Source: Polaromonas sp. (lineage in GTDB: Bacteria > Pseudomonadota > Gammaproteobacteria > Burkholderiales > Burkholderiaceae_C). From it: a DNA stretch of 13,614 nt. The DNA lies in assembly GCA_014376885.1 (NCBI GenBank), contig JACMQR010000202.1, forward strand, positions 1 to 13,614, written 5' to 3'. The translations under genes and the position numbers were made by a program. The notes under the pieces were generated by a model. The model was not told the origin of the DNA and searched no databases. It saw only the letters and a list, made by a program, of their open reading frames with translations. Of this stretch, positions 6,269 through 13,614 are shown piece after piece; the first letter of the stretch is position 1; each line of letters opens with the position of its first letter.

Positions 6269-6954
6269 TCATTCTCCAGCATGGTTTTGATCAGCGGTAT
6301 GGTGATGGCCCGCTGGGTGAGCAGCGCATAGGCGTCCAGACGGCCCAGCAGTTGCATGAGGCTGCCCAGGTCGCGGGAAAACCGCCTGAGCATGAAATCC
6401 ATCACCTCGTCGCCCAGCACGACGCCGCGCGCTGCGGCTTCGCGCCGGAGCACGGCACGCCGCTCGGCCTCGCTCAAAGCCTGCAGGGCAAACACATGGC
6501 CCCAGCCCAGGCGAGAGCGCAGATCGTCGCGAAGCGCCAGATCGGCAGGCGGCGCATTGCCAGCGGCGACGACCCAGCGCGGCTGGCCGTCGTCGGTGCT
6601 CAGCGCATTGACGAACCAGTTGAAGGCCGCGCGCTGCTGCAGCGGGGTGTACAGGTGGCAATCGTCCAGGATGACGGCTGACCAGGCGTCGTTGAACGCC
6701 GGCGGCTCGCGCGTCGAGGCGTCCATCCAGCCGCTCGATGCGCCATGCCCGCGCAGGGCTTCGCTGACCGCCTTGAGCAAATGCGTCTTGCCGCTGGCCT
6801 CCAGGCCCCAGAGGTAGGTCGGAACCGGCGCCTGCGGGGAACTGCTGCCGGACCACAGCGCCAGATGCCTGACAGCTGCTTCGTTCGGCCCGACAAAAAA
6901 ATTTGCGAAGGTCGGGTCGGATGCCTGTCCGATGTCCAGTACGAGTTGCTTCAT
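6265..6954 (-). CDS. hda: DnaA regulatory inactivator Hda
   Basis: Hda binds the DNA-loaded sliding clamp and stimulates ATP hydrolysis by DnaA (RIDA), preventing re-initiation of replication. The 229-residue protein has one AAA+ domain like DnaA domain III. The N-terminal clamp-binding motif is QLVLDI (3-8). Walker A is GLEASGKT (50-57), here with a full GKT where E. coli has a degenerate GRS. Walker B is VILDD (94-98), and LRSRLGWGH carries the arginine finger (Arg148). The end, AITIPLIKTMLENE, matches the family C-terminus. Another ATG three codons upstream (6961-6963) is possible; I chose MKQLVLDIG because family members begin this way and GGCAGG sits just before it. It lies 28 bases after the AI-2E gene. 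E. coli also has hda near perM and purM. Confidence 0.94.
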   Translation of the reverse strand: MKQLVLDIGQASDPTFANFFVGPNEAAVRHLALWSGSSSPQAPVPTYLWGLEASGKTHLLKAVSEALRGHGASSGWMDASTREPPAFNDAWSAVILDDCHLYTPLQQRAAFNWFVNALSTDDGQPRWVVAAGNAPPADLALRDDLRSRLGWGHVFALQALSEAERRAVLRREAAARGVVLGDEVMDFMLRRFSRDLGSLMQLLGRLDAYALLTQRAITIPLIKTMLENE

Positions 6955-6982
6955 GCCTGCCATTGCCGTGCCGGGCGCCGGC

Positions 6983-8062
6983 TCATGAGGCCCGGCCCTG
7001 GTAGAGCCCGCTGGTCAGGTAACCCGCCCGCGCACGGCGCAGGCCGACCAGCAGCACCGCGCTGGCCGGCAGGGCAATCAGCACGCCGACAAAGCCGAAA
7101 AGCTGGCCGAAGGCCAGCAGCGCAAAAATAACCGCCAGCGGGTGCAGTCCGATGCGCTCGCCGACCAGCCGCGGCGTGAGGTAAAAGCCTTCGGCCACCT
7201 GCCCCAGCCCATACACCACCGCCACCATGGCGAATGCCTTGAGAGAAGCAAACTGCAGCAAGCCCGCCAGCACCGCCAGGATCAGGCCAATGCCAAAACC
7301 CACATAGGGAATGAACATGGCCAGGCCGGTGAACAGCCCGATGGGCAAGGCCAGGTCAAGGTCAAACAGCGACAGCCCGACCGAATAAAAAGCGGCCATC
7401 ACGAGCATGACCAGCAACTGGCCACGCAAGTACTGGCCCAGCACCTGATCGGCCTCCTGGGTAAAGCTGTCAAAGCCGGCGCGCAGCGGCACGGGAACCA
7501 GCTCGACCAGGCGGCTGACAATTTTGTCCCAGTCCATCAGCAGATAGAACAGCGCCACCGGAATCAGCACGGCGCCGCCGATGATGGTCAGCGCCACACT
7601 GCCACCCAGCCTGAGCGAGGACATCAACTGGCCGAATGTCTCTTCGAAATTGGCATTGAGGTATTTAAGCGCAGCCGTCTTGATGCTGCCGACATCCAGC
7701 GCCACCGGAATGCCGAACTGCGCCAACCATGGGGTCAGCCGGGCATTGGCGCGGTCGGCGAGCAAGGGCACCTGCTCGCGCAGCAGCGGCAGTTCCTTGG
7801 ACAAAATCGGCACGATCAGCAAAAACAGGCCGACCACCATGGCGATGAACACCAGCTCAACCAGCACGACCGCCAGCACGCGCGGCATCCGGCCTTTGCC
7901 GAGGTCGTCCAGGGAGTTGACCAGCGGCGTCAGCGCATACGCCAGCACGGCGGCCACCAGAAATGGCGTCAGCACCGGGCCGAGCAGGCGCAGCGCCAAA
8001 ACGACCAGCACCGCAATCAGGCACCAGGCGGCCGTGCTTTTTTGGGTGGTTGTGAATTGCAT
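6983..8062 (-). CDS. AI-2E family transporter (PerM-like permease)
   Basis: A 359-residue inner-membrane protein with the PF01594-type architecture. It has paired N-terminal helices (about 12-42), a helix at 61-86 and a soluble segment (87-150). A helix at 152-176 is followed by the conserved YLRGQ (211-215), then helices through PYVGFGIG (252-259). The C-terminal signature [18 protein letters not shown] precedes the last helices (about 308-340). The family was named after an AI-2 exporter, but members also include Na+/H+ antiporters and uncharacterised permeases, so the substrate here is unknown. I chose the ATG at 8060-8062 because it is preceded by AAGG 5 bases away and starts just before the first helix. 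An upstream frame to 8224 would cross the promoter region. It is the first gene of the five-gene minus-strand operon and diverges from purM. Confidence 0.92.
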   Translation of the reverse strand: MQFTTTQKSTAAWCLIAVLVVLALRLLGPVLTPFLVAAVLAYALTPLVNSLDDLGKGRMPRVLAVVLVELVFIAMVVGLFLLIVPILSKELPLLREQVPLLADRANARLTPWLAQFGIPVALDVGSIKTAALKYLNANFEETFGQLMSSLRLGGSVALTIIGGAVLIPVALFYLLMDWDKIVSRLVELVPVPLRAGFDSFTQEADQVLGQYLRGQLLVMLVMAAFYSVGLSLFDLDLALPIGLFTGLAMFIPYVGFGIGLILAVLAGLLQFASLKAFAMVAVVYGLGQVAEGFYLTPRLVGERIGLHPLAVIFALLAFGQLFGFVGVLIALPASAVLLVGLRRARAGYLTSGLYQGRAS

Positions 8063-8113
8063 GAAGCCTTGGATGCGCGTGTTGAACAAAGCCCGCCAGA
8101 ACAGGCCGGGGGG

Positions 8114-8147
8114 AGCCGATAGAATCGCAGGCTGGATTCTATCGGCT
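8114..8147. promoter_or_regulatory. Symmetric inverted repeat carrying two opposed -10-like boxes between purM and the hda operon
   Basis: AGCCGATAGAATC, an 8-base centre (GCAGGCTG), then GATTCTATCGGCT: a perfect 13-base dyad. Each arm holds TAGAAT, one mismatch from TATAAT. The rightward one is at 8120-8125, with a predicted start near 8132 and a 91-base purM leader. The leftward one is at 8141-8136, with a predicted start near 8129 and a 67-base leader for the permease/hda operon. Both starts fall in the central 8 bases, so two polymerases could not occupy both promoters at once. Neither has a good -35. It could instead be an operator, or a hairpin if transcription starts further upstream. 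Confidence 0.5.
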
Positions 8148-8222
8148 TGGCCTGACTGCTGCGGCAGCGCCACCGGCCCTTTCGAGCCTGCCCACGCTCC
8201 CACCGCATCAATCCCGAACCCC

Positions 8223-9254
8223 ATGACCCTATCCCCCCTTTCCTACAAAGACGCCGGCGTTGACATTGACGCGGGCGACGCCTTGATTGAGCGCATCAAG
8301 CCGCTGGCCAAAAAGACCATGCGCGAAGGCGTGCTGGCCGGCATCGGCGGCTTTGGCGCGCTGTTCGAGGTGCCCAAGCGCTACAAGGAACCGGTGCTGG
8401 TCAGTGGCACCGACGGCGTGGGCACCAAGCTCAAGCTGGCGTTCGAGTGGAACATGCACGACACCGTCGGCATCGACCTGGTGGCCATGAGCGTCAACGA
8501 CGTGCTGGTGCAAGGCGCCGAGCCGCTGTTCTTCCTCGACTATTTCGCCTGCGGCAAGCTTGACGTGGACACCGCAGCCAGCGTGATCGGCGGCATTGCC
8601 AAGGGTTGCGAGCTGAGCGGCTGCGCGCTGATCGGCGGCGAAACCGCCGAGATGCCCGGCATGTACCCGGCGGGCGAATACGACCTGGCCGGCTTTGCCG
8701 TCGGTGCGGTGGAAAAATCAAAAATCCTGACCGGCAAGGATGTAACGCCCGGCGATGTGGTGCTCGGCCTGGCCAGCAGCGGCGCGCATTCCAATGGGTT
8801 CAGCCTGGTGCGCAAGTGCATCGAGCGTGCCGGCAGCGACCTGCCCGGCACGCTGGACGGCAAGCCGTTCAAGGAAGCCCTGATGGAGCCGACCCGCCTG
8901 TACGTCAAGAACGTGCTGGCCGCGCTGGCGGCGCACCCGATCAAGGCGCTGGCGCACATCACCGGCGGCGGCCTGCTGGAAAACATTCCGCGCGTGCTGC
9001 CCGAAGGCCTGGCCGCGCATCTGGTCAAAGGCAGCTGGCCGCAGACCGAGCTGTTTGCCTGGCTGCAAAAGACCGCCGGCATCGACGACATCGAGATGAA
9101 CCGCACGTTCAATAACGGCATCGGCATGGTGGTGGTAATTGACGCAGCTGGCGCTGCGGCGTGCGCCGCCATGCTGCGCGAAGCCGGCGAACAGGTCCAC
9201 GAGATTGGCGTGATTGCCGGGCGCGGCGACGGCGCGGCGGTCATCGTCGTCTGA
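8223..9254 (+). CDS. purM: Phosphoribosylformylglycinamidine cyclo-ligase (AIR synthetase)
   Basis: PurM closes the imidazole ring of FGAM with ATP to give aminoimidazole ribonucleotide, the fifth step of purine synthesis, in the cytoplasm. The 343-residue length is normal for the family. Visible motifs are [13 protein letters not shown] (61-73), the ATP/phosphate-binding loop [11 protein letters not shown] (138-148), [13 protein letters not shown] (185-197), [15 protein letters not shown] (246-260) and [10 protein letters not shown] (about 293-302). The start [18 protein letters not shown] is at the usual distance from the core. The ATG has no clear Shine-Dalgarno (CCCGAACCCC precedes it). 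It is transcribed alone, divergently from the permease/hda operon, and ends in an intrinsic terminator. The frame stays open far upstream, but that part lies opposite the permease gene and is not coding. Confidence 0.98.
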   Translation: MTLSPLSYKDAGVDIDAGDALIERIKPLAKKTMREGVLAGIGGFGALFEVPKRYKEPVLVSGTDGVGTKLKLAFEWNMHDTVGIDLVAMSVNDVLVQGAEPLFFLDYFACGKLDVDTAASVIGGIAKGCELSGCALIGGETAEMPGMYPAGEYDLAGFAVGAVEKSKILTGKDVTPGDVVLGLASSGAHSNGFSLVRKCIERAGSDLPGTLDGKPFKEALMEPTRLYVKNVLAALAAHPIKALAHITGGGLLENIPRVLPEGLAAHLVKGSWPQTELFAWLQKTAGIDDIEMNRTFNNGIGMVVVIDAAGAAACAAMLREAGEQVHEIGVIAGRGDGAAVIVV

Positions 9255-9277
9255 CGCGCAACCGCATCTCCTGCACG

Positions 9278-9303
9278 AAAAGGCCGCTTGAAGCGGCTTT
9301 TTT
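9278..9303 (+). terminator. Intrinsic terminator of purM
   Basis: GCCGC(TT) and (AA)GCGGC form a G/C-rich stem around a short loop at 9283-9297, followed by six T residues (9298-9303). The A residues before the stem extend pairing with the T tract. It begins 23 bases after the purM stop codon. The remaining 229 bases up to the cupin start (9304-9532) hold no gene or promoter that I can support; the only palindrome I noticed there is a 10-base one, TGCGGCCGCA, at 9457-9466. Confidence 0.88.
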
Positions 9304-9532
9304 CATTTTCAAGCGACCAGCGCAAGGGGCGAAAGTTCAGGGTGCGCCTGCTGGGCTGCCGCCCTGCAACAGACAGCCTTGATCAACCCTACCGCATGCG
9401 CCAAGCAGTCTTTTCGCGCTCAATGGAGTATTTGAGTGCATTCCAGCTTGGGCGCTTGCGGCCGCATCACCTGGCTGCGGCATGCCACGCCCCCAGCCGA
9501 CCGCCCTTGCATTCATTGTTGAAAGAACATCC

Positions 9533-10228
9533 ATGCGCATTCACGCAGATTTTTCATGTCGCGCCATCGTCACACCCGATCAGCACCAATGGGTGCCCTC
9601 GCCCATGGCCGGGGTCGAGCGTGTGATGCTGGACCGCGCGGGCGAAGAAAAAGCCCGTGCCACCAGCATCGTGCGCTACGCACCTGGTTCACACTTTGCG
9701 CGCCACCAGCACCCCGGCGGTGAAGAAATTTTTGTGCTGTCCGGCACCTTCTCGGATGAGCACGGGCACTATCCGGCAGGCTGGTATTTGCGCAATCCAC
9801 CCGGATCGTCACACCAGCCTTTCAGCGTTCCCGGCGCCACCATCTTCGTCAAGCTGTGGCAGATGCAGCCGAGCGACGGCCACACTGTGCGCATTGACAC
9901 GAACGACCCGTCCCTCTGGCAGCGCCAGGAAGGACGCGAAGTCTGCCCGCTGTTCTCAAACGACATGGAACAGGTCAGCCTGCAACGCCTTGCGCGAGGC
10001 CAGACCGTGTTTGCCGAATCGACCAACAGCGCCGAACTGCTGGTGCTGGACGGCAGCGTGGCGATGGCTGGCCAACCCTATGAGCGCGGCAGCTGGATAC
10101 GCCTGCCTGAAGGCGAGTTTCCACAGATTGCGGCCAACGCACAGGGCGCCACCGTCTACCTCAAGACCGGTCACCTGACCCAGACGGCATCCACGGAACT
10201 GACCGATTCATCCGCATTGAAGGCTTAA
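9533..10228 (+). CDS. ChrR-like cupin domain protein (no anti-sigma domain)
   Basis: A 231-residue soluble protein with two cupin-type halves. The first (about 38-110) has a full metal site: His58-x-His60, Glu64 and His94 in HQHPGGEE ... PPGSSH. The intervals between these residues (2, 4, 30) equal those of the zinc ligands of Rhodobacter ChrR as I remember them. The second half (about 145-213) is a degenerate cupin without the His cluster. It lacks the N-terminal helical anti-sigma domain of ChrR, and no ECF sigma gene is adjacent, so a metal-dependent oxygenase, isomerase or sensor role is as likely as anti-sigma activity. I chose the ATG at 9533, preceded by GAAAGAA; an in-frame ATG at 9482 has no such signal. 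The next gene starts 2 bases after its stop, so they form an operon. Confidence 0.85.
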   Translation: MRIHADFSCRAIVTPDQHQWVPSPMAGVERVMLDRAGEEKARATSIVRYAPGSHFARHQHPGGEEIFVLSGTFSDEHGHYPAGWYLRNPPGSSHQPFSVPGATIFVKLWQMQPSDGHTVRIDTNDPSLWQRQEGREVCPLFSNDMEQVSLQRLARGQTVFAESTNSAELLVLDGSVAMAGQPYERGSWIRLPEGEFPQIAANAQGATVYLKTGHLTQTASTELTDSSALKA

Positions 10229-10230
10229 CC

Positions 10231-11361
10231 ATGCAGGCAACGCGCATCGCCATCGTCGGCGCAGGCTTGAGTGGCTTGTACGCCGTCTATTTGCTGGAGG
10301 GTCAAGGCATCAAAGACTATGTGTTGCTGGAAGCACGCGACCGCCTCGGCGGGCGCATTGCGTCCGTGGCTGCATCGGGACAACCGGCCACCGAGGCAGC
10401 AACCTGTGCAACTGGCATCGACCGTATCGACCTGGGGCCGACCTGGTTTTGGCCTGGTTACCAGCCTCAGTTGGGGCGTCTGGTTGATGAACTGGGGCTG
10501 GCGAGCTTCGAGCAGCATGAAGCAGGCGACACGCTGGTGGAGCGTTCGCCCCACGAGCCGCCTGCGCGGGTGCGCGGTCATGCCAGTTCGCCCGCCTCGA
10601 TGCGCCTGGTGGGCGGCATGGGCGCGTTGACCGACGCGCTGCACCGCCGCCTGGATGCGGCGTGCATCCACACCGGACAGGCGGTGCGCCGCCTGCGCAG
10701 CACGCCGCAGCATGTAGAGCTGGACAGCGAAGACACCCACGGCCAAGTAACAACCTGGCGCGCAGAACACGTGTTGCTGGCACTGCCGCCGCGCCTGCTG
10801 GAAAGCACCATCGAGTTCATGCCCGCTTTGCCGCCAGCGCTGGCCCAGCAATGGCGCGCAACCGCCACCTGGATGGCGCCCCATGCCAAGTACATCGCCG
10901 TGTACGACACCCCGTTCTGGCGCGAAGGAGGCTTGTCTGGCGAGGCCAGAAGCGCACGCGGGCCGCTGGGCGAGATTCACGATGGGTCGATGCCAGGCGG
11001 CAGCGCAGCCCTGTTCGGCTTCTTCGGCATGCCTGCGCATGTCCGCCAAAGCGTGCCCGAGGCCGAACTGAAAGCGCATTGCCGTGCCCAATTCGCACGC
11101 CTGTTCGGCAGCCAGGCGGCCACGCCCAAGGCCGAATTCGTCAAGGATTGGGCGCTGGACCCGTTCACCGCCACCGCCGCCGACCTGCAAAGTACCGGCC
11201 AACATGCCCAAGCGCCCGCCAGCACGGCCCCGTCTGGCCCGTGGCGCGGCCGTTTAACCGGCATCGCCAGCGAGTGGTCGCCGCAGTTTCCGGGTTATGT
11301 GGCTGGGGCTATCGAGGCGGCGGGTTGGGGCGTGGAGGGATTGCATCGATTGGCTGTGTGA
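10231..11361 (+). CDS. Flavin amine-oxidase-family FAD-dependent oxidoreductase
   Basis: 376 residues with the flavin monoamine oxidase fold. The Rossmann motif IVGAGLSGLYA is at 8-18. Glu34, which should bind the ribose, sits in VLLEARDRLGGR. GPTWFW is at 69-74 and RLVGGMGAL at 125-133. VLLALPP (181-187) and a conserved Lys220 before PFWR follow, and the FAD-binding C-terminal stretch is GYVAGAIEAAGWG (355-367). It is shorter than classical monoamine oxidases (about 450-520). It has no C-terminal membrane anchor, no signal peptide and no Cys-based covalent flavin motif that I can see. The natural substrate (amine, amino acid or other) is unknown. The start has a good Shine-Dalgarno (GAAGG, 7 bases before ATG) lying inside the end of the cupin gene. 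Pairing with the cupin suggests that they act on the same compound or stress. Confidence 0.87.
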   Translation: MQATRIAIVGAGLSGLYAVYLLEGQGIKDYVLLEARDRLGGRIASVAASGQPATEAATCATGIDRIDLGPTWFWPGYQPQLGRLVDELGLASFEQHEAGDTLVERSPHEPPARVRGHASSPASMRLVGGMGALTDALHRRLDAACIHTGQAVRRLRSTPQHVELDSEDTHGQVTTWRAEHVLLALPPRLLESTIEFMPALPPALAQQWRATATWMAPHAKYIAVYDTPFWREGGLSGEARSARGPLGEIHDGSMPGGSAALFGFFGMPAHVRQSVPEAELKAHCRAQFARLFGSQAATPKAEFVKDWALDPFTATAADLQSTGQHAQAPASTAPSGPWRGRLTGIASEWSPQFPGYVAGAIEAAGWGVEGLHRLAV

Positions 11362-11519
11362 TGGAACGAGGAAGGCGATGCCCGTGTCCCTTCAAAGACG
11401 ACAAAGGCCGGGCGAGTCACGCAGTTGACCCTTCAGGCGGCTCAGCCCTTGCAGAATGTGGCAGCAGCAAACCAGCGGCGCCATACGGGCCGCACAGTCC
11501 CAACGCCAAAGAGACCCGC

Positions 11520-12197
11520 ATGAAATTCGACGACGTCATCCGGCAGCGCCGCAGTATTCGCGGCTACCTGAACAAGCCCGTTTCCAAAGTGCTCATCCGC
11601 GAGGTGCTGGAGTTGGCCATGCGTGCACCCACCTCGCTCAACACCCAGCCCTGGAATTTTTATGTGGTCACCGGCGAGGTGCTGGACCGTATTCGCGCAG
11701 GCAACGTGGAGCGCAGCTTGGCGGGCGTGCCCGATTCCCGCGAGTTTCGCCTGGGGCCGAACTACGAAGGCCAGCACCGCGAACGACAGATTGGCGTTGC
11801 CAAACAGCTGTTCGCCGCCATGGGCATTGAGCGCGAGAACAAGGAAAAGCGGCAGGACTGGGTGCTGCGCGGCTTTCGCCAGTTTGACGCTCCGGTTTCG
11901 ATCGTGGTGACGTACGACCGCGCCATTCAGGGCAGCGACATTGCGCCGTTCGACTGTGGCGGCGTGGTCAACTGCATCGTCAATGCCGCCTGGGCGCGTG
12001 GTCTGGGCTGCGTGATCAACAGCCAGGGCATCATGCAGTCGCCCGTGGTGCGCGCCGAGGCCGGCATTCCCGACGATCAGCTGATTCAGACCTGCATCGC
12101 CATGGGCTGGCCCGACGAGAGTTTTCCGGCCAATGCCGTGGTTTCGAAGCGCAAGCCGGTGGATGAGGCGGCGACGTTTCTGGGGTTTAGAGATTGA
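11520..12197 (+). CDS. Nitroreductase-family FMN oxidoreductase
   Basis: 225 residues with the PF00881 fold. The N-terminal FMN phosphate contact is RQRRSIRGY (8-16). The conserved stretch APTSLNTQPWNFYVVTG (36-52) contributes FMN and dimer contacts, and GLGCVINSQGI (161-171) sits near the flavin. The family reduces nitroaromatics, quinones or enones with NAD(P)H as homodimers in the cytoplasm; the real substrate cannot be told from the sequence. The start MKFDDVIRQRRSIR is the usual family start, with AAGAGA about 7 bases upstream. It follows the flavin oxidase by 158 bases. That gap holds no gene and only a weak TTGACC at 11425-11430 without a well-spaced -10, so co-transcription with the cupin/oxidase pair is possible but unproven. 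Confidence 0.9.
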   Translation: MKFDDVIRQRRSIRGYLNKPVSKVLIREVLELAMRAPTSLNTQPWNFYVVTGEVLDRIRAGNVERSLAGVPDSREFRLGPNYEGQHRERQIGVAKQLFAAMGIERENKEKRQDWVLRGFRQFDAPVSIVVTYDRAIQGSDIAPFDCGGVVNCIVNAAWARGLGCVINSQGIMQSPVVRAEAGIPDDQLIQTCIAMGWPDESFPANAVVSKRKPVDEAATFLGFRD

Positions 12198-12302
12198 GCC
12201 AGTGAGTCGAGTAGCGCCCAAGGTGTCGCCGTATCACTCTGAGGTTCGCACCAGCCAGATGAATTTGGCGGTGAAGACAATGCTGGACGTGGATTTTCTG
12301 CC

Positions 12303-12317
12303 GCCATGTTTCATGGC
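12303..12317. repeat. Small perfect hairpin after the nitroreductase gene
   Basis: GCCATG, TTT, CATGGC: a 6-base stem with a 3-base loop, 105 bases after the nitroreductase stop. It is not followed by a T tract, so it is at best a weak or factor-dependent terminator and may be chance. Confidence 0.3.
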
Positions 12318-12359
12318 CTGTAAGGTTCCGCAATTAAAGTGATATTTTTTGACGTAACG

Positions 12360-12389
12360 TTGGAACCCTAAACCCGCTATGGTTTGAAT
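12360..12389 (+). promoter_or_regulatory. Weak candidate promoter for the MFS gene
   Basis: TTGGAA (12360-12365), 18 bases, then TTGAAT (12384-12389): 4 of 6 matches to each sigma-70 element. The start would be near 12396, 16 bases before the ATG. The region just upstream (12328-12360) is unusually A/T-rich for this window, as expected upstream of a promoter. An alternative TTGACG at 12349-12354 has no well-spaced -10. Confidence 0.3.
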
Positions 12390-12411
12390 CGCGCGCGTCA
12401 AAGAAAATCCC

Positions 12412-13614
12412 ATGTCTGATTCCCCCCGCCAGCCTGTCAACACATCCCCCGGTTCGCGGCGCCTGCCCGCCGCCATCTGGGCGCTGGGCTTCGTCAGCCT
12501 CCTGATGGACATATCTTCTGAAATGATCCACAGCCTGCTGCCGGTCTTCATGGTCACGGTGCTGGGCACCAGCATGTGGGCGGTCGGGCTGATCGAGGGT
12601 GCGGCCGAAGCCACGGCGCTGATCGTCAAGGTGTTTTCCGGCGTGCTGAGCGACTACTGGGGCCGGCGCAAACCGCTGGCGGTGCTGGGTTATGGACTGG
12701 GCGCGGCGTCCAAACCGCTGTTCGCGCTGGCATCCACCACCGGCCTGGTGCTGGCCGCGCGGCTGATCGACCGCGTCGGCAAGGGCATTCGCGGCGCGCC
12801 GCGCGATGCGCTGGTGGCCGACCTGGCGCCGCCGGGCATGCGCGGCGCGGCGTTTGGCCTGCGCCAGTCGCTCGACACCGTGGGCGCCTTCGTCGGCCCG
12901 CTGATCGCCATGGGATTGATGCTGCTCTGGGCGAATGATTTCCGGGCGATTTTCTGGGTGGCGATGGTGCCCGGCTTCATGGCGGTGGCGCTGCTGCTGT
13001 TCGGCGTGCAGGAGCCCGAACGCGTGCGCATGCCCAGCGAGGCGCCGCGCGTCAACCCAATCAGCCAAGCCAACCTGCGCCGCCTTAGCGCGGCCTACTG
13101 GCGCGTGGTCGTCATTGGCGCCGTGTTCACGCTGGCCCGCTTCAGCGAGGCGTTTTTGCTGCTGCGGGCGCTGCAGGGCGGCTTGCCGGCGGCCTACACG
13201 CCGCTGGTGCTGGTCGGCATGAACATCGTCTATGCGCTGGGCGCCTATCCTTTCGGCAAGCTGTCGGACACCGTCAGCCACCGCGCCCTGCTGGCTTGGG
13301 GCCTGGTGGTGCTGATCGCTGCCGATGCGGTGCTGGCGTCCGGCAGCAGCCTGGTCTGGATCTCGGCCGGCATAGTGCTGTGGGGGCTGCACATGGCGAT
13401 GACGCAGGGCCTGCTCGCCACCATGGTGGCCGATACGGCGCCGCCCGACCTGCGCGGCACGGCCTTTGGTTTTTTCAATCTGATGAGTGGCCTGGCGATG
13501 CTGCTGGCCAGCACCGTGGCGGGCGTGCTGTGGGACCAGCTTGGCGCGCCGGCCACGTTTGCAGCGGGCGCTGTGTTCAGCCTGGCGGCGCTGGCGTTGC
13601 TGTGGCGCTGGCGC
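12412..13614 (+). CDS. Major facilitator superfamily transporter (3' partial)
   Basis: 401 codons are present and the frame is still open at the window edge. The protein is an inner-membrane secondary transporter with about 11 visible hydrophobic helices. Helix 1 carries LMDISSEM (31-38), a pattern of one MFS subgroup. Motif A between helices 2 and 3 is GVLSDYWGRRKP (77-88), and DRVGKGIRGAPRDAL (120-134) follows. Internal duplication shows in PPGMRGAAFG (140-149) against PPDLRGTAFG (344-353). GKLSDTVSHRA (282-292) is the second-half counterpart of motif A. The substrate is unknown; drug, sugar or metabolite export are all possible. The ATG at 12412 precedes a short polar N-terminus and has only a weak A-rich ribosome site (AAAGAAAA). 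Only the last helix and tail seem to be missing. Confidence 0.9.
   Translation, partial: MSDSPRQPVNTSPGSRRLPAAIWALGFVSLLMDISSEMIHSLLPVFMVTVLGTSMWAVGLIEGAAEATALIVKVFSGVLSDYWGRRKPLAVLGYGLGAASKPLFALASTTGLVLAARLIDRVGKGIRGAPRDALVADLAPPGMRGAAFGLRQSLDTVGAFVGPLIAMGLMLLWANDFRAIFWVAMVPGFMAVALLLFGVQEPERVRMPSEAPRVNPISQANLRRLSAAYWRVVVIGAVFTLARFSEAFLLLRALQGGLPAAYTPLVLVGMNIVYALGAYPFGKLSDTVSHRALLAWGLVVLIAADAVLASGSSLVWISAGIVLWGLHMAMTQGLLATMVADTAPPDLRGTAFGFFNLMSGLAMLLASTVAGVLWDQLGAPATFAAGAVFSLAALALLWRWR

Noticed and set aside
7142..8122. 326-codon open frame opposite the AI-2E permease
   Set aside because: The Gln/His/Arg-rich product is what the reverse of a Leu/Val-rich membrane protein gives; no domain.
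9457..9466. TGCGGCCGCA palindrome upstream of the cupin gene
   Set aside because: Ten-base GC-rich palindromes are expected by chance in this composition, and no promoter surrounds it.
12324..12367. GGTTCC ... GGAACC inverted repeat before the MFS gene
   Set aside because: Six-base arms 32 bases apart are weak evidence for an operator or a loop.
12198..12411. Possible small genes or a transposon remnant between the nitroreductase and MFS genes
   Set aside because: Short frames on both strands run through, but none has a ribosome site, family resemblance or flanking repeats that I can identify.

Overview
The window is high-GC, densely packed chromosomal DNA from a betaproteobacterium. I favour Burkholderiales, probably Comamonadaceae of the Polaromonas/Rhodoferax/Variovorax kind. 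The evidence is the codon bias, the protein-level look of PcnB, Hda, PurM and PdxH, and the block purM / AI-2E permease / hda / HAD hydrolase / pcnB / folK, which I recall as typical of this order. Genus is inference. I see no rRNA, tRNA, CRISPR array, insertion sequence or integrase.

Left part (1-2594): the 3' end of a ChaC-like gamma-glutamylcyclotransferase gene faces a two-gene unit on the minus strand. That unit encodes a DUF6502 protein with a helix-turn-helix-like segment, translationally coupled (ATGA overlap) to a DUF5666 repeat lipoprotein. Its promoter region holds a perfect 7+7+7 inverted repeat touching a TATACT -10 box. The divergent pdxH gene has TATAAT six bases before its ATG, which predicts a leaderless mRNA.

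Middle part (2595-9303): pdxH (vitamin B6 salvage) converges on a five-gene minus-strand housekeeping operon with interlocked stop codons. Reading from its promoter, the operon is AI-2E family permease, hda (DnaA inactivation), HAD-IB phosphatase, pcnB (poly(A) polymerase) and folK (folate synthesis). hda/HAD and pcnB/folK are joined by 4-base ATGA overlaps. purM (purine synthesis) diverges from this operon. Between them lies a perfect 13-base inverted repeat whose two arms each carry a TAGAAT -10-like hexamer, one per direction. purM ends in a clear intrinsic terminator.

Right part (9304-13614): a ChrR-like cupin without an anti-sigma domain is followed after 2 bases by a short flavin amine-oxidase-family protein. 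Then come a nitroreductase-family gene and the 5' part of a major facilitator transporter that runs off the window. The cupin/oxidase/nitroreductase set looks like a small, uncharacterised redox module.

I did not find an unmistakable new large system. The best candidates for undescribed biology are the DUF6502-DUF5666 regulator/lipoprotein pair with its operator, the cupin-flavin oxidase pair, and the symmetric promoter element between purM and the hda operon.
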